From Reticulitermes speratus (taxonomy: Eukaryota; Arthropoda; Insecta; Blattodea; Rhinotermitidae), in NCBI GenBank assembly GCA_021186555.1, contig JAJKFL010000012.1:16565711-16629710 (forward strand): 64,000 nucleotides of DNA. Reading direction: 5' to 3'. Positions 33,069 through 44,344 of this stretch are shown here, piece by piece (the stretch's first letter is position 1; every line of letters starts with the position of its first letter). The position numbers were made by a program, and so were the translations under genes. The notes beneath the pieces were generated by a model. It saw only the letters and a program-made list of their open reading frames with translations, did no database searches and was not told the origin of the DNA.

Positions 33069-33802
33069 CTCTTACCAGCGACGCGACACACGCCCAAACC
33101 GGAAGACGTAATGAGTAACTGATGCATAGACAATAATTAAGAGCTTTTGTTTCTCATTCTGCTATTCCTTGCTGCTTTCTGTCGGCTTCTAATCAGTAGC
33201 GGTGCAGATCTCATGCTCTGTCTAGCGGAACTCAGTGGCGATAAAACCGGGAAGGGAAGCCTTGATTTCAGCATATTACAGACCCTTTGAATTTCCGCTG
33301 TTTCCACTGGCGCGGCAAAAAAATTTTTTTTTGTTTCGAATTCCCCCTCTCGTGTCACGCTGCTCGTTGCAGATGAATAAACTGTCTTGTTAATGTGCTG
33401 CACGAACGTTTGCCGTAAATTAATCTCTTTTGAAGTGGTGATACGATGTGTGTTGAGCACATTTAGATAGCACCTCTTCAAGCAAGGTGAAGTGTAATTG
33501 GAATGATAATGAAATGAATAAAGAAGCAAATGTGTGAGGTCTTCGTCCTGAGATGTCAAGCAGCGTCACATTCCAGAAGGACGAAGACATTAACTAGACC
33601 GCTGTGAAAGTCTAAAAACTCGCATGTAGAGATGTGTCTTGTGCATTAATACAATGACAAAGGTGTGAGTTATTAATAATAATAATTCTGAATTTCTAAT
33701 TTCTTAATTTAGTCTGTCATCTGAACCACTGCAACTGAACAGCTAGTAGCACTGAGCAGGCAAGCAAATACCTAACTAAATATCTAACCAACCAACCAAC
33801 CA
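33069..33802. other. No recognisable gene
   Basis: A 140-codon minus-strand frame (33137-33559) shows no domain I recognise. The AACC-repeat stretch at 33785-33801 precedes the mini-SINE. Confidence 0.35.
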
Positions 33803-33875
33803 GAGCACAATAAGCCTAAGGCTGCGGTGCATCCGTAGCGAATGCCGACGGGCCCATAGAAAGAAGAAGAAGAAG
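33803..33875 (+). mobile_element. Mini-SINE, second copy
   Basis: Same 5' start (GAGCACAATAAGCC), same 70-bp body and (GAA)n tail as the unit at 9603, two substitutions apart. AACC repeats flank both sides, so a target duplication is likely but cannot be separated from the local microsatellite. Confidence 0.7.
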
Positions 33876-33949
33876 AACCAACCAACCGACTGACAAACTA
33901 AATAGTCATTCTCACGTATCTTGTAAAAGTAATCAAGTGTAACATGATT

Positions 33950-34145
33950 CAAATCTTCTAGGATGTACGCCGTTTCGATTGGTAAAAATTACCGACGTTT
34001 CAAAGGAGCGTAATGCCTCCATTTTCAGGGTGACACACTGAAAGCTCGGACTGCCTGACCCTGTAGATGAAGGCAATACACACCTTCAAAAAGTCGGTTA
34101 TTTACCAGTCGACACGGTGTAACATCCTACAAGACTTCAATCTTC
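33950..34145. mobile_element. Decayed palindromic hammerhead retroposon
   Basis: CTTCTAGGATGTACGCCGTTT on the left is inverted at 34110-34140 (ACGGTGTAACATCCTACAAG). The antisense core reads CUGAAAA...GAAACGUC-GGU, with G8 changed and GUC as the cleavage triplet. Confidence 0.65.
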
Positions 34146-34244
34146 ATCAACACAGCTGTGAGAACAACAGATATCGAAATACATAGCACTTCTTAAGTAA
34201 CTCTAAAGTGTGAAAGTAATTAGCTAGTAACTTTAAGACAGTAA

Positions 34245-34480
34245 TTAATCAAAGGTGCAGAGTCTACTTGAGAAGCTTACAGTTACTCAGTTTGTCATGA
34301 ATTGTTCCCCCCTGCAAACCAAATGTTAGTTACCGTGTTCACAAAACGCTGCCATTGGAAAGAAATAAAGAAACAAAGACAAACAAAAATGAAGGAAGCA
34401 AGGAACGAATTGAGAAAGAGCTAACTATCCAACTAATTAACTAATTTCACGGAGCAGAGTTTTTCTTTAGAAGCTAATAA
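34245..34480 (-). mobile_element. LINE family B, 3' terminal fragments
   Basis: GCAGAGTCTACTTGAGAAGC and ACCGTGTTCACAAAACGCTGC match the family 3' end. A second partial copy of the same end lies at 34440-34475 (GGAGCAGAGTTTTTCTTTAG). Confidence 0.6.
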
Positions 34481-34569
34481 ATAGGTCGAATATTTTCTTT
34501 CTTAGTCTGACCTCTGTCTACCTACTCATTGCAGGTGTAGAGAGTTAATTTTGCACCTGATCAAACTCA

Positions 34570-34748
34570 CACCACATTCGGTAGGACTCCTCTGGGCGAG
34601 TGATCGGCCTGTCGCAGAGACCTCTACCTGACAACACACAACATTCACAACAGACAGACATCCATGCCCCTGGCGGGATTCGAACCCGCAATCCCAGCAG
34701 GCGAGCGGCCGCAGACCTACGCCTTAGACCGCGCGGTCACCGGCTAGT
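34570..34748 (-). mobile_element. SINE family B copy, 3' truncated
   Basis: CGGTAGGACTCCTCTGGGCGA body and a good reverse B box (GGGATTCGAACCCGC). CpGs retained. Confidence 0.8.
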
Positions 34749-35159
34749 TAAAGTCTTCAAAGGAAAAAAGATGAAAGATAAAATTGTCTCTGTCCACGCC
34801 TCGAAGGCATACTTTTAAGGGAAAGCAGAAGGAAACAAATGGCAGGTCCAGCTATACGGAGCAGTGTGGACAGTCCAAACACTGTGTATCTCCGTCATGT
34901 AACTGCAGAACTTCCTGTCAGCCCTTGTTGCTGCTACCTCGCCACAAGGCTACAAAATATATTTGTCTCGGATCAATCGTCACATCACATTTCATAGAAC
35001 TTTACGATTTTCATGCAAATGCACCTACTGATCGTTCATCTCGCTGTCAGAGATTTTCAAGAAGTGCAACCGCGGACATTTCTGCGAAGATTCAAAATTG
35101 AGACACCTTAAGATGATGAATGTGAACGATGTGAATAAAGAACAAACTTTATACTGTAC
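34749..35159. other. No recognisable gene
   Basis: A 105-codon plus frame (34784-35101) without recognised features. Confidence 0.35.
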
Positions 35160-35400
35160 TATGAATCAAGTCTTCTGGGATGTAACGCCCTCTCAACTGA
35201 CAAGTAGTTACCGACGTTTCGAAAAAGAATAGTGCCTTCATCTTCAGGGAATTACTGTGTGAGTTGAGGTTATCACACCGTTTTTGAAGATTAAGGTTAC
35301 ACTCTTGTAAAATATAACGCCGTTTTGATTGTTAATTTTTTGACGACGTATAAGACAAGCTTGCTGCCTCCAGCTTCAGGGTAGACCTTTGTACTGTCTC
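35160..35400 (-). mobile_element. Decayed hammerhead retroposons, two units
   Basis: First unit has tail CTTCTGGGATGTAACGCC and, on the minus strand, CUGAAGA...UUCGAAACGUC-GGU (35205-35262). A second, more decayed unit follows (35300-35395, AAAATATAACGCCGTTTTGA then TTCAGGGTA). Confidence 0.6.
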
Positions 35401-35482
35401 ATTTTTACGCTAAAAGTGATGGTAGTGGGGGAAAAATTGTTTAGAAGTAAAATTTAAAATATAAACAAATATGTCCCCTTAA

Positions 35483-35735
35483 TTAAGTACCCCGCCATAA
35501 AAACATATGGGGGAGCAGAGGTGTAACTCCACGAATTCTGAATCTCAGAGGTGAGTGATTAGCTTCATGCCCTGGCCGCTTTACCACCGATAACCCACTG
35601 AATAGGAAGCAAGGTGGAATCCAGAAGTGGTCTGGATATTTTGGAGACATATTTTTGTCCACTGCTGGAAATCGAACCCGACTCCCCGGTCGTTCGGTTC
35701 GTAGCCTAGTCACTATATCAGGAACGGCAGGAATG
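35483..35735 (-). mobile_element. SINE family A copy
   Basis: Body (GCCCTGGCCGCTTTACC, TAGGAAGCAAGGTGG) and head (GGAAATCGAACCCG, GTAGCCTAGTCACTATA) present in reverse. Confidence 0.82.
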
Positions 35736-35869
35736 TCGACAAAAGACAGAATTGCAGATCACAAAACTGGAGAAAAATTATATCTTAGATCACAAACAGA
35801 GCTACGGCACTTCCAAACATCGGCAGATATCAAATCAAAGAAGTGATCAGGAGGGTGCCTTTGGCCAGC

Positions 35870-35970
35870 AAGGAAAAAGTGGAAGATGGAGGCAGCAATT
35901 GCCTTTGTAATGTGGCACTATTATACCAGATAACACGGCGTCACGTCCCAGAAGAAGGTATTCTTTATAA
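35870..35970 (+). mobile_element. Hammerhead-retroposon 3' part with tail
   Basis: GGAAGATGGAGGCA near 35882 and the tail AACACGGCGTCACGTCCCAG at 35932. The ribozyme core is lost. Confidence 0.5.
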
Positions 35971-36055
35971 ACAGGACGCATTTATAGAACAGCAGACGAA
36001 AATTTACGTGGGACGTTTGTATCTGAAACGTTCAAGTGACTTGTGTCTTGATGTG

Positions 36056-36545
36056 AGTGGGTTTGGTGGGCCCTGTCTGTGTGTTTGGTGAACTCTGTCT
36101 GTGTGTTTGGTTGGCCCTGTCTGTGTGTTTGGTGGGCTCTGTCTGTGTGTTTGGTGGGCCCTGTCTGTGTGTTTGGAGGGCCCTGTCTGTGTGTTTGGAG
36201 GGCCCTGTCTGTGTGTTTGGAGGGCCCTGTCTGTGTGTTTGGAGGGCCCTGTCTGTGTGTTTGGAGGGCCCTGTCTGTGTGTTTGGAGGGCCCTGTCTGT
36301 GTGTTTGGAGGGCACTGTCTGTGTGTTTGGAGGGCCCTGTCTGTGTGTTTGGAGGGCCCTGTCTGTGTGTTTGGAGGGCCCTGTCTGTGTGTTTGGAGGG
36401 CCCTGTCTGTGTGTTTGGAGGGCCCTGTCTGTGTGTTTGGAGGGCCCTGTCTGTGTTTTGAGCCCTGTCTGTGTGTTTGGAGGGCCCTGTCTGTGTGTTT
36501 GGAGGGCCCTGTCTGTGTGTTTTGGAGGGCCCTGTCTCTGTGTTT
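36056..36545. repeat. 22-bp minisatellite, about 22 units
   Basis: Unit GGAGGGCCCTGTCTGTGTGTTT. Since 22 is not a multiple of 3, each frame cycles through all three registers over 66 bp, and none has a stop. All three plus frames and two minus frames therefore stay open for 100-220 codons (CVFGGPCLCVWRALS type and HTDRALQTHRQGPPN type). No evidence of translation. Confidence 0.95.
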
Positions 36546-36837
36546 CTCATCACAACACTTTTTGTTTGACTTGTTGTTCTACGGAAACGTAAAAAACAGA
36601 CAGGTAGCTGGTTGTCTGAAGTGAACAGATGTTCAACAGTTGCCGGGTTCATTACCTTTCCTTTGGAGCGGTTCACCAACTGAACTAACCGCCAACACAC
36701 TATCCCAACTTCCCCATATGTGTGACGTCACTTTTCTTTCATTAAAACAGATATACAAGATAACAACAAAAACAAGTGACCTAAACAAGACGAGGAAAAT
36801 TTGACACTTTCTATTCTGTACCAAATATTACTACAGT

Positions 36838-37145
36838 GATAAAATGAAGGAGGATGAGATAGGCGGAGAATGTAGCAAGGATTGGACAGATAAAAAATGC
36901 ATACAGGGTTTTGTCAGAACGACGGTGGGGGAAGAGACCTAGATGTAGATGGGACGATAATATTAAAGTGGATCTTGAATAAATTAAGTTAGATGGGGCG
37001 GAGTGAATTCATCTGGCTTAGGATACGGGCCATTGACCGTGTCCTGTGAGAGGGTAAAGAGTCTTCGGATTTCATAAAAGACGCATACATTCTTGACTAG
37101 CTGAGCGACTATTAGCTTGTCAAGAAGGCCTGTACCCCTTGGAGT
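36838..37145 (+). mobile_element. LINE family B, 3' fragment
   Basis: Plus-strand pieces AYRVLSERRWGKRP and RWDDNIKVDLE match the GRPRRRWEDNIKMDL region, followed by the 3' end TTAGCTTGTCAAGAAGGCC. The frame is broken. Confidence 0.7.
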
Positions 37146-38631
37146 ATTTATACGACTTTGCCGCCAGCAAGCCTCTGGCTTCCTAGCAATGACACTTACT
37201 GACACCTGTTGTGTAGGTGGCAGCAAGTGACAAAGTAAAACTTAAGGGTAGAGTGTCGTAACAAGTTTGACGAAAATTCGTCAAATGTTTCAAATGTTAT
37301 TAAAAAGGGCAGACATACATATATGATAGTATAATAAACCTCTATATCCTGAATATTAGGTCTATTTTCTTATGGGATATAACGCCATGGAGGCTTTTGT
37401 ATTAGTAACCAACGTACCACAGAGATGTGTTAGTCTATTGACATCTTCAGAGTAGGAGTAAATGTTTCCTTGTTTTTTGTATCGACTCAAGTACGTAGCA
37501 TATTGAAGGGAATCTGGAAACAAATATAACTTCGCCTCTGACCACGGTGAAGACTTTTATTGTCATCTTTTGAGTCATGACACCGACATTTCGGAAGCAC
37601 CTCTTGCCGCCATCTTTAAATATTATCTTTCTCTTTATCTTTTTGATTCTAAATACATGATAAGAATGAAAATATATAAATATAGTGTAAAATTTGAGAT
37701 ACTGACAGTGGGGGCTTTCTACTTGTTACCATACTGTAATCTGGTAGGTGATACCGACGTTTCGGAAGAAGCTGTTCACTTCATTTTTAGGGTATATGAA
37801 GATGTAAGTAGTGTGTTCCTCTGAAACTTCTGTACTACCTTTCAGAGTATACGGCGTCATAGGTGAGACGACAATTCAAAATACATTGCTTCGTGTTCGA
37901 AGGGAGATCATGCAGGAGAAAAGCAAACAAACAAACAAATAATTGCACAGCAGAAAATACTATCAGTTTCGACTGCCTCCAAGCCAAAGACGATCTTCTT
38001 TTATTACTCCAATTCTTTCCGTAATCACATTGATTTAGAAAATAAATTCCTTCTCTTCTCTGTCTATTTTCTTAGTAACTTACAATTTCCACTGTTGAGA
38101 AGCCACAAATCTTCAGACTCAACTGTCAACAGATGGCACAATAATTTGTTTTCTTTCATGCCATTACATAGAGAATTGTCCGGCTCGGGATAGGCCGGTG
38201 TTTCAGTAACTAGATATCTCGATTGTAGCTTGGAAAGTGTTAATAATTGGCAGCACAGTTCACAGTCTTCAGTTTCTTGCAACAGCTGGTTCTGGTAACA
38301 ATCAATGCTTTTTTTTTTATTCTGCTGCATCGAGCATGGTAACCGCAGGACATTGCATAGAGAGAGAATCAGGCGGTTACCATCATTTGTCAATGCTGGA
38401 GAGTGAGAAGTGGAATTGATATCTTGTGTCACAGCAAGTAAACGTTACTATAGGCAGCCAAGTATCTTGTGCCTAAAGTTGATAATTCAAGAATATCAAA
38501 ACAGCCACTTATTGACTGTTTAAACAGGAGTATGTTTACCTGAATCGTTTACCTTTTACTGCCAACGACCTGAATAGACAGAGGTAAACTGAGTCAGAAA
38601 AAGTACTGTATACATTTTTAGATAGGTAAGG
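37146..38631. other. Decayed hammerhead-retroposon debris, no gene
   Basis: Three remnants: 37375-37470 (GGGATATAACGCCATGG...CATCTTCAG), 37575-37620 (CACCGACATTTCGGAAG) and 37735-37865 (TACCGACGTTTCGGAAGA... TATACGGCGTCATAG). Otherwise no element or convincing frame; the 122-codon minus frame at 38064-38432 shows no domain. Confidence 0.45.
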
Positions 38632-38884
38632 TAAAGTTCACCTGCAACATACCACGAACGCATATAGGGGGATTAGAGGTAAAACGCTAGCCATTTTCAA
38701 GCTCAGGACTACATGGGGGCGAGTGGTCAACTTCACGCCCCGGTGCCCATTCTACAGGAGGCTAGGTGGGCCCGAGTCTGGGCGGGTGTGAAGAAGAGAA
38801 AATCCCTTTCACACACGCGATTTCGAAAACCGAACCGTCCAGCCCGTAGCGAATCGCTATACCGACTGAGCTATCCCGGCCCCC
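38632..38884 (-). mobile_element. SINE family A copy with intact head
   Basis: The minus-strand head GCCGGGATAGCTCAGTCGGT followed by GTATAGCGATTCGCTACGGG is the best A-box region in the window. The B box is altered. Body truncated by a short internal deletion after CCCCGG. Confidence 0.86.
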
Positions 38885-39574
38885 AATTTCTGGCTACATC
38901 TACACGAAGTGACCGATCTTATATTTACAAATAGAATTGTATTCTTAAATTTATTCGTGAATTGTAACCCGTAAGATAGACATTAAAAGTCTGCATTTGT
39001 GTCTTAATGCTGTGGCGAATTATTTAAGATATTTTGGTGACTTCGAGCATGTACTGTACCAACGTCAGGCTAGCTGCTTTAAGTCGCTGCTACCAGTATA
39101 AGCCTAATACTTGAGATTATATAACAGCTGACACAAATTTAAACGTGCAAGCATTCCCAAAGAGTGCCCTAAAATACTTACTACAAATATTAAAAAAAAT
39201 GGAAGAAGTTATGACACTTAAATTATTATTATTATTATTATTATCTGTGTTTTTCAGGGTATAGGGGTTTTGTCCCAGTACTTTTATATTGCTTTTCTCC
39301 TCGAATACTGTTTTTGTTTTGTCTGTTTAGTGTTTTGTTTTTTGTGTATTTGTACTGTTTTGTGTTGTATTACTGTCTTTGTGCTGGCTTTATAATAGGC
39401 ACTTGTGCTGTTAAGCCTGCACGTTAATAAATACCTATTGAAGTGAATTGAATTGGTTGTCGTCGTCTTGAATATTCGTGGTTAAATCTCCGCGTCTTTT
39501 GGGAATTTGGAGCCAGGCTGCTACGCAAAACAACTGCTCAAATATGACACTGCTCTAATAATATAATCTCAGAG
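38885..39574. other. No gene; possible LINE 3' end
   Basis: A (TTA)n tract at 39222-39243 is followed by T/G-rich sequence ending AATAAATACCTATTGAAGTGA and ATTGAATTG units (39429-39458), which looks like a LINE 3' UTR with a short tandem tail. No coding part is seen. Confidence 0.35.
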
Positions 39575-39739
39575 CAGGGGTGCACAAATTACAATAGCCA
39601 GGTCGCCAGGGACGACTACATTGTGTACGGTGGCGCCTAATATTTGTGTGTCTTAGTATGTAAGTTTCTTCATGTGACCCTTCTGGCGCCTACAATTTTG
39701 TGGTGGCTCCTAGATATTTGGAAAATTTGTGCACCTCTG
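39575..39739. mobile_element. hAT-like MITE
   Basis: It starts CAGGGGTGCACAAATT and ends AAATTTGTGCACCTCTG, the best terminal repeat of the family (one mismatch in the outer 16). Flanks TCTCAGAG and TCTAAGAG match 7 of 8 with a one-base offset. Interior has TGGCGCC motifs on both sides. Confidence 0.82.
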
Positions 39740-40419
39740 ATCTAAGAGTGTTTTACAAAAATCGGGCATAAATAACCTTGTTACATTAAAAAAAATAAAG
39801 ACCAGGAAATCAACTTACATTGCTACAGACGGATGGTTGATTATTCTCATCTTTTCCCCAGGCCCTCTTTGCAAAAACATGAACACTGTCTCTAAACCAG
39901 CTTAGTGAAACACACGAAAAACCAATAATGGTGCGAAGATGTGCGTTTTATATTCAAGTACCCCTCGGCCCCCAAACTTTTCATGATGTGGGGCTGCAGG
40001 CATGCAACACAACTCTCTGGCTTATGCCCCTCTTGCCCGAAGCTACCGAGCGCTGCATCTTGAGCAGTGCATGCAGTGCGACAAGCAGTGAAATGTCTCC
40101 ACGAAGAGTGCAGCAAGATGTCACTGTGGTATCGACAAGAGGCGAGCTGCGTAGAATAATTAAAAGCACCGAACAACCAAATATTTACTTACATGCTGCA
40201 TACTTTCCTGAAGCCTACATATTATACGGAACTGACATTTGAATGTTTTAACATATACAGCTGAGAGAAAGAGTGGCATACGTGGTCCATACACGAATTG
40301 TGTACCATAGATATTCTGAGGAACAGGATACTCAACGTTACGATAAACCGTATCCAAAGTATGTATGAAATGTATGTAAAGATGAAAGGTCAAATCCCTG
40401 AATTAAGCAACACGTTCTA
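39740..40419. other. No recognisable gene
   Basis: A 104-codon plus frame (39928-40242) is open but shows no domain; GGGGCTGCAGGCATGC-rich sequence around 39960-40060 is unlike its surroundings. Confidence 0.35.
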
Positions 40420-40504
40420 AAGACATATGGGGAAGTGGAGGTAGAGCTCCTATGCAGTCTCGGTGCTAGCTGGACGTGAGTGAGGTTCAGACCTCAACCG
40501 CCTT
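40420..40504 (-). mobile_element. SINE family A, 3' fragment
   Basis: ACATATGGGGAAGTGGAGG and CTCGGTGCTAGCTGGACG match the SINE 3' body, then stop where the next SINE begins. Confidence 0.6.
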
Positions 40505-40505
40505 G

Positions 40506-41080
40506 AAATTTGTCCCTGTCCACGACATGAAAGCACATAGGGATAACAGAAGATTAACTCCACTCATTCTTAACCTAGACCTTAGATGGAGGTAAATGGT
40601 CAGCTTCACGCCCCGACCGCTTTACCCCCGGGAAAGACAACCCGGTACCAATTGAATAGGAGGCTGGGTGGGCCCTCGAGCTGGTGTGGGCCCTTTGGAG
40701 AAAAGGGAAGTATATCAACTCTGTCGGGAATCGAACCCCAATTCTCCAGTCGTCCAGACCGTAGCCTACTTCAGGGGTTTACAAATCTCAGACGTCTGGT
40801 CCCCCGGACGACTGAATTTTGTGTGATGGCGCCTAAAATGTTTCCAGCATAATAGTCGTAGTTTTCCTATTACATACAAAACTGTGTTATCAGTTCACAT
40901 GTACAAAGCAGGAAGCGCCAGATAACAGTGAGGTTCACACGTCACTACAGAATTGTGTGTCTTCAGTATGCAACTTGCTTCAATGTCACCCTTCTGGCGC
41001 CTAGAATTTGGAAGTGGCTTCTAGATTTTTGGAATATTTGTAGATCCCTGGCCTAATCACTAAACAAGCTCAGCTAACCC
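40506..41080 (-). mobile_element. SINE family A copy split by a hAT MITE
   Basis: Body 40506-40771 and head remainder 41051-41080 (GCCTAATCACTAAACAAGCTC) form one SINE once the MITE at 40772-41050 is skipped. CpG-rich and near complete. Confidence 0.85.
40772..41050. mobile_element. hAT-like MITE nested in a SINE
   Basis: It starts CAGGGGTTTACAAATC and ends ATTTGTAGATCCCTG. The duplicated target is part of the SINE: GCCTACTT (40764-40771) and GCCTAATC (41051-41058). At 279 bp it is about 110 bp longer than the other copies, through an internal insertion around 40840-40950. Confidence 0.83.
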
Positions 41081-41980
41081 AGATGAAGAATTGTATAACT
41101 AAGCCTAGGGAACCAAATTCGTACGTATTCGGCCAATGCACAGAAGGCCAGTTAGGCACGTTAGCTAGCAATAGTCACTGGCAACTTCGGAGCTGAGTAG
41201 TGACACTTCATATTGTTCCTAAATAACGTGACTGTACGCAGGTATGTCCCCGAATTGCGCCAGTTTCTTTTCGAACTTGCTGTATTTCTAAAGCAGAAGA
41301 CAGAAACAAACGCAAATAGCACAGCATAACTACAACACTACTAAAACCACATGCTATTGGTGAGAAGCGATCTTCGTTAGAAAGTCTGTCTGAAAGGCCA
41401 AGTTCAACAGAAAACAAAGCGATGTTAGGTACATTCACCCCAAACGATCACTGCAGGCCACCCTTGTCGTGTGGGTGGATTTACTGTCATGACTCCAACT
41501 TTTGTGGAAAAAAGAAAGACAAGCGTTCTGAACACCTGTGTTAATGGACAGTGTAGTTCTCTAGGTTGCGACGTCTTCTAATGCTGGAAGAAGATACACT
41601 TTTAAAGAACATACAAATTCAATCTTCAGGGTAGGATAATTCCCTTCCATAAATGAAGATACGAGAAGTGCAGTTTTTAAGATTTATTTTGTACAATAAG
41701 ACGAAGTATTTTTATTGCGTGTCCATTTTATGCACTGTGCACGAAGAACACACGATAAATGCACGCAGTTTCATTTCAAATGTCGTGAGTAAGCTATCTG
41801 TACATTAACACAATGGGCAAAACTGCGTATCGATTTCCCATTCAACGATCACTAAGATAGCCATCTGTTTTGATAACACCATCAGAAAACAAAGCCGGAA
41901 TACAGCAACAGATTTATAAAGTGACGTTTCATTTTAGATTAAAAGGTTAACGAGGGTCAGGTATAGCAAGTATCAGTGAA
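41081..41980. other. No recognisable gene
   Basis: No element recognised; small frames only. Confidence 0.35.
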
Positions 41981-42130
41981 CGGTCTTCTGGGGCCTGACA
42001 CTGTGTAGTTTGTTAGATCCGTACCACCGTTTCGGAGAATCCTGTTGTCTCCATCTTCCCTCACGCTTCCTCCGAAACGTCAGCAACTATCTAACAAACT
42101 ACACTGCGCTATATTCCAGAAGACCGTATG
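41981..42130. mobile_element. Palindromic hammerhead retroposon, decayed
   Basis: GGTCTTCTGG...TGTAGTTTGTTAGAT and ATCTAACAAACTACACTGCG...CCAGAAGACC are inverted ends. CCGTTTCGGAGAA and CTCCGAAACGTCAG remain from the two ribozymes, but CUGANGA is lost in both. Confidence 0.65.
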
Positions 42131-42409
42131 TTAGCTTAGCACTCACCGTCGTCAGAACCCAAAATAATCATCAGACGTGTTTACATCAATATTAGTTCTA
42201 CAGATAAATAAAACTCAAAGTATCAGACACATTTCTGCTGGTTCGAATCGTCCCACAGGACGTACACGATAGAGAGCTCGCCCTGAAGAACTGCAGACTT
42301 TCACCCAAAAACTCGTTACCAAAAATTTACAACGGCCCGCCATCAGACTCTGTACTCTTAGTCACTTTAATCTATCCCAAAGTCCTGTTCCCTTCAGAAA
42401 ATTCTCATT

Positions 42410-42625
42410 GTTATGTTCTGGAACATCCTACATACAATAGAAAAGAGGAAGTATAACTGCATTGGTCACGTCTTGCGTAGGAACTGCCTTCTAAAACACG
42501 TTATTGAAGGAAAGGTAGAAGCGACAAGAACACGAGAAAGAAGACGTAAGCAGCTACTGGATGACCTCAAGGAAAACAGAAGATACTGAAATTTTAAAAG
42601 AGGAAGCACTAGATCGCACTGTGTG
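42410..42625 (+). mobile_element. LINE family A, 3' coding fragment
   Basis: NILHTIEKRKYNCIGHVLRR, NCLLKHVIEGKVEATRTRER and RRKQLLDDLKENRRY, then a stop. Short relative of 30403-30909. Confidence 0.75.
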
Positions 42626-43009
42626 GAGAAATTGCCAATAAGAATAATGCTACCTCTTTTTCTCCTACACATCTTTACGGTGTGATTCCTATCACATGCA
42701 CAACTTTATCTTTTTGTCTTATCAGCTATTAAAACATTAATCAATCAGGAGATCTTTACACTGACATGTAATGGCGAAGCTGTGAGTTGGGACAGAAATA
42801 TCTTCACAGTCAAACACAAACAAATTCAGCAGTCTGTTAAACACAAACTGTAACAGATATATCATTACTGACAACAGAGGCGTCAGGGTATTAACCTGTC
42901 ATTATTTCAACGCTGCAAGTTTATTCAGTTTTAAAAACGTGCGATGGTGTCGAAATGTCTTGCTAAGCATGTTTGTTAAGAACGCCAAGACGGACGACAG
43001 CAAGACTTA
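42626..43009. other. No recognisable gene
   Basis: AT-rich; nothing recognised. Confidence 0.35.
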
Positions 43010-43200
43010 CACTAGTTCCACGGAACTGAGTCCTTCTTGAGAACTAAGAAGCGCAGCGCAGCTCGTCAGGAAATTCCTCACCTTTTATGGAACCCACAAG
43101 TTCATTATCCGAAAGCCAAAGAGTAATCCCTAACCAGAGCCAGCTGAATCCAGTCCATAGCCGCTTATCTTACTTCTTGATAATTTACGTTAATATTATT
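43010..43200 (-). mobile_element. LINE family B, 3' terminal fragment
   Basis: CCACGGAACTGAGTCCTTCT, AAGTTCATTATCCGAAAGCC and CCAGCTGAATCCAGTCCAT match the 3' end at 26330. Non-coding in all frames. Confidence 0.65.
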
Positions 43201-43287
43201 TTGCTGTAACAGAGAAACGTCAGTGTCGTATTGTTTTATGTTACCTCCATGCATCCGTTGTGCAGAAAATCATCATTCCACAATGCG

Positions 43288-43332
43288 CATTATGTACCAG
43301 ACTACACAGCGTCACAGCCCAGTACTAATCTT
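43288..43332 (+). mobile_element. Hammerhead-retroposon tail fragment
   Basis: ACCAGACTACACAGCGTCAC followed by AGCCCAGTA matches the ACACGGCGT-type tail only. Confidence 0.4.
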
Positions 43333-43484
43333 CATTCACAGTTATTTAACAACGCTTTGAGTAGGTCAGACTGCACAGGGTGGCGAAAAAATCCCTTGAC
43401 ACTAGGGGCAAAAATGTTTAATTTCGTCATATGACTTTAGCGCCACTCTGTATATTGTCGAAATTACGCTGTTTATGGTATGGA

Positions 43485-43670
43485 AGAAAGACAATGTGGC
43501 CTCATATAAGAAACAATACCAGAATTTTCCTGGAGGCACCGAGGAAAATCAAGAAAAATAATAGGACATTTGATGTGTGGCCGAGATTCGAACTGGACAC
43601 CTCCGGTACACGTGTCAAAAGCGTTACCACTTGCGTCACCTTGTACGCTAATCCCCTTATCAACGAAGAA
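43485..43670 (-). mobile_element. SINE family C copy
   Basis: ATGTGGCCTCATATAAGA, TTTCCTGGAGGCACCGAGG and a reverse B box (GAGATTCGAACTGGACAC). The best family C copy in the window. Confidence 0.6.
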
Positions 43671-44077
43671 TTTGTACTCAATACGGATTGAAGTCCGCAT
43701 CGCCGAGTAGCACCTGTATAATTTAGCGATCCGTCACCTGGAACCGCTGAAAGAGTTGAAGGTCGTAGGCCAATTTGTATTAAACAAGTCTATATACTTG
43801 CCAAATGTGCTGTTCGCAATACTAGGTCTACACACCTTCTGGTGTCTGTTAATAAACAGAAATGTAATTTTTGCCGAACTAATCACGCGATGCCCATTAC
43901 AAAGCATACAGATATACTAGCCTTTCTCAGATAAGGATACAGGTCGATATAAGGTCTAATTTAACATCATGTGACTACACTAAGTACAACGAAAAAACAA
44001 TTTTACACAATGTTGCTTAAATAAATACTTTTATATAAATTTTACACAAATCCATGAGCTGACATTTTTCAGTTTTA

Positions 44078-44344
44078 AGGGCCCCGCAGCAGATGCTACG
44101 GACGCACCGCAGCCTTGAGGCTTATTGTGCAACCCTGTGATGAAGATGGTTAATTTTTTTCGTTTTTCCTTGCAATGGAGCACCAGTGGAATGAAACTGA
44201 CAGGGGAAAACCGAAGTACTGTGGGAAAACCCTGTCCCAGTGCCACTTTGTCCACCACAAATCCCACATGGACCGACCCGTGCTCGAACCCGGGCCTCCG
44301 CGGTGAGAGGCCGGGACTAACCGCCTGAGCCGTGCACGGCCGAC
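44078..44344 (-). mobile_element. SINE family D copy
   Basis: Reverse-oriented head (CGAACCCGGGCCTCCG, ACCGCCTGAGCCGTG), body and 3' domain (ACCGCAGCCTTGAGGCTTAT). TTTCAGTT occurs at both edges (near 44070 and 44346), a short target duplication. It sits directly 5' of a SINE A copy. Confidence 0.85.

Noticed and set aside
36004-36700. Overlapping frames up to 222 codons
   Set aside because: All fall in the 22-bp tandem array, which lacks stops in every plus frame.
38632-38884. Functional tRNA gene from the good A and B boxes
   Set aside because: No intact acceptor stem or complete cloverleaf and the sequence continues into the SINE body; same for the heads at 6144, 9235, 9889 and 20492.
39928-40242. 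104-codon plus-strand frame
   Set aside because: No recognised motif or splice signal, and a fully overlapping frame exists on the other strand.
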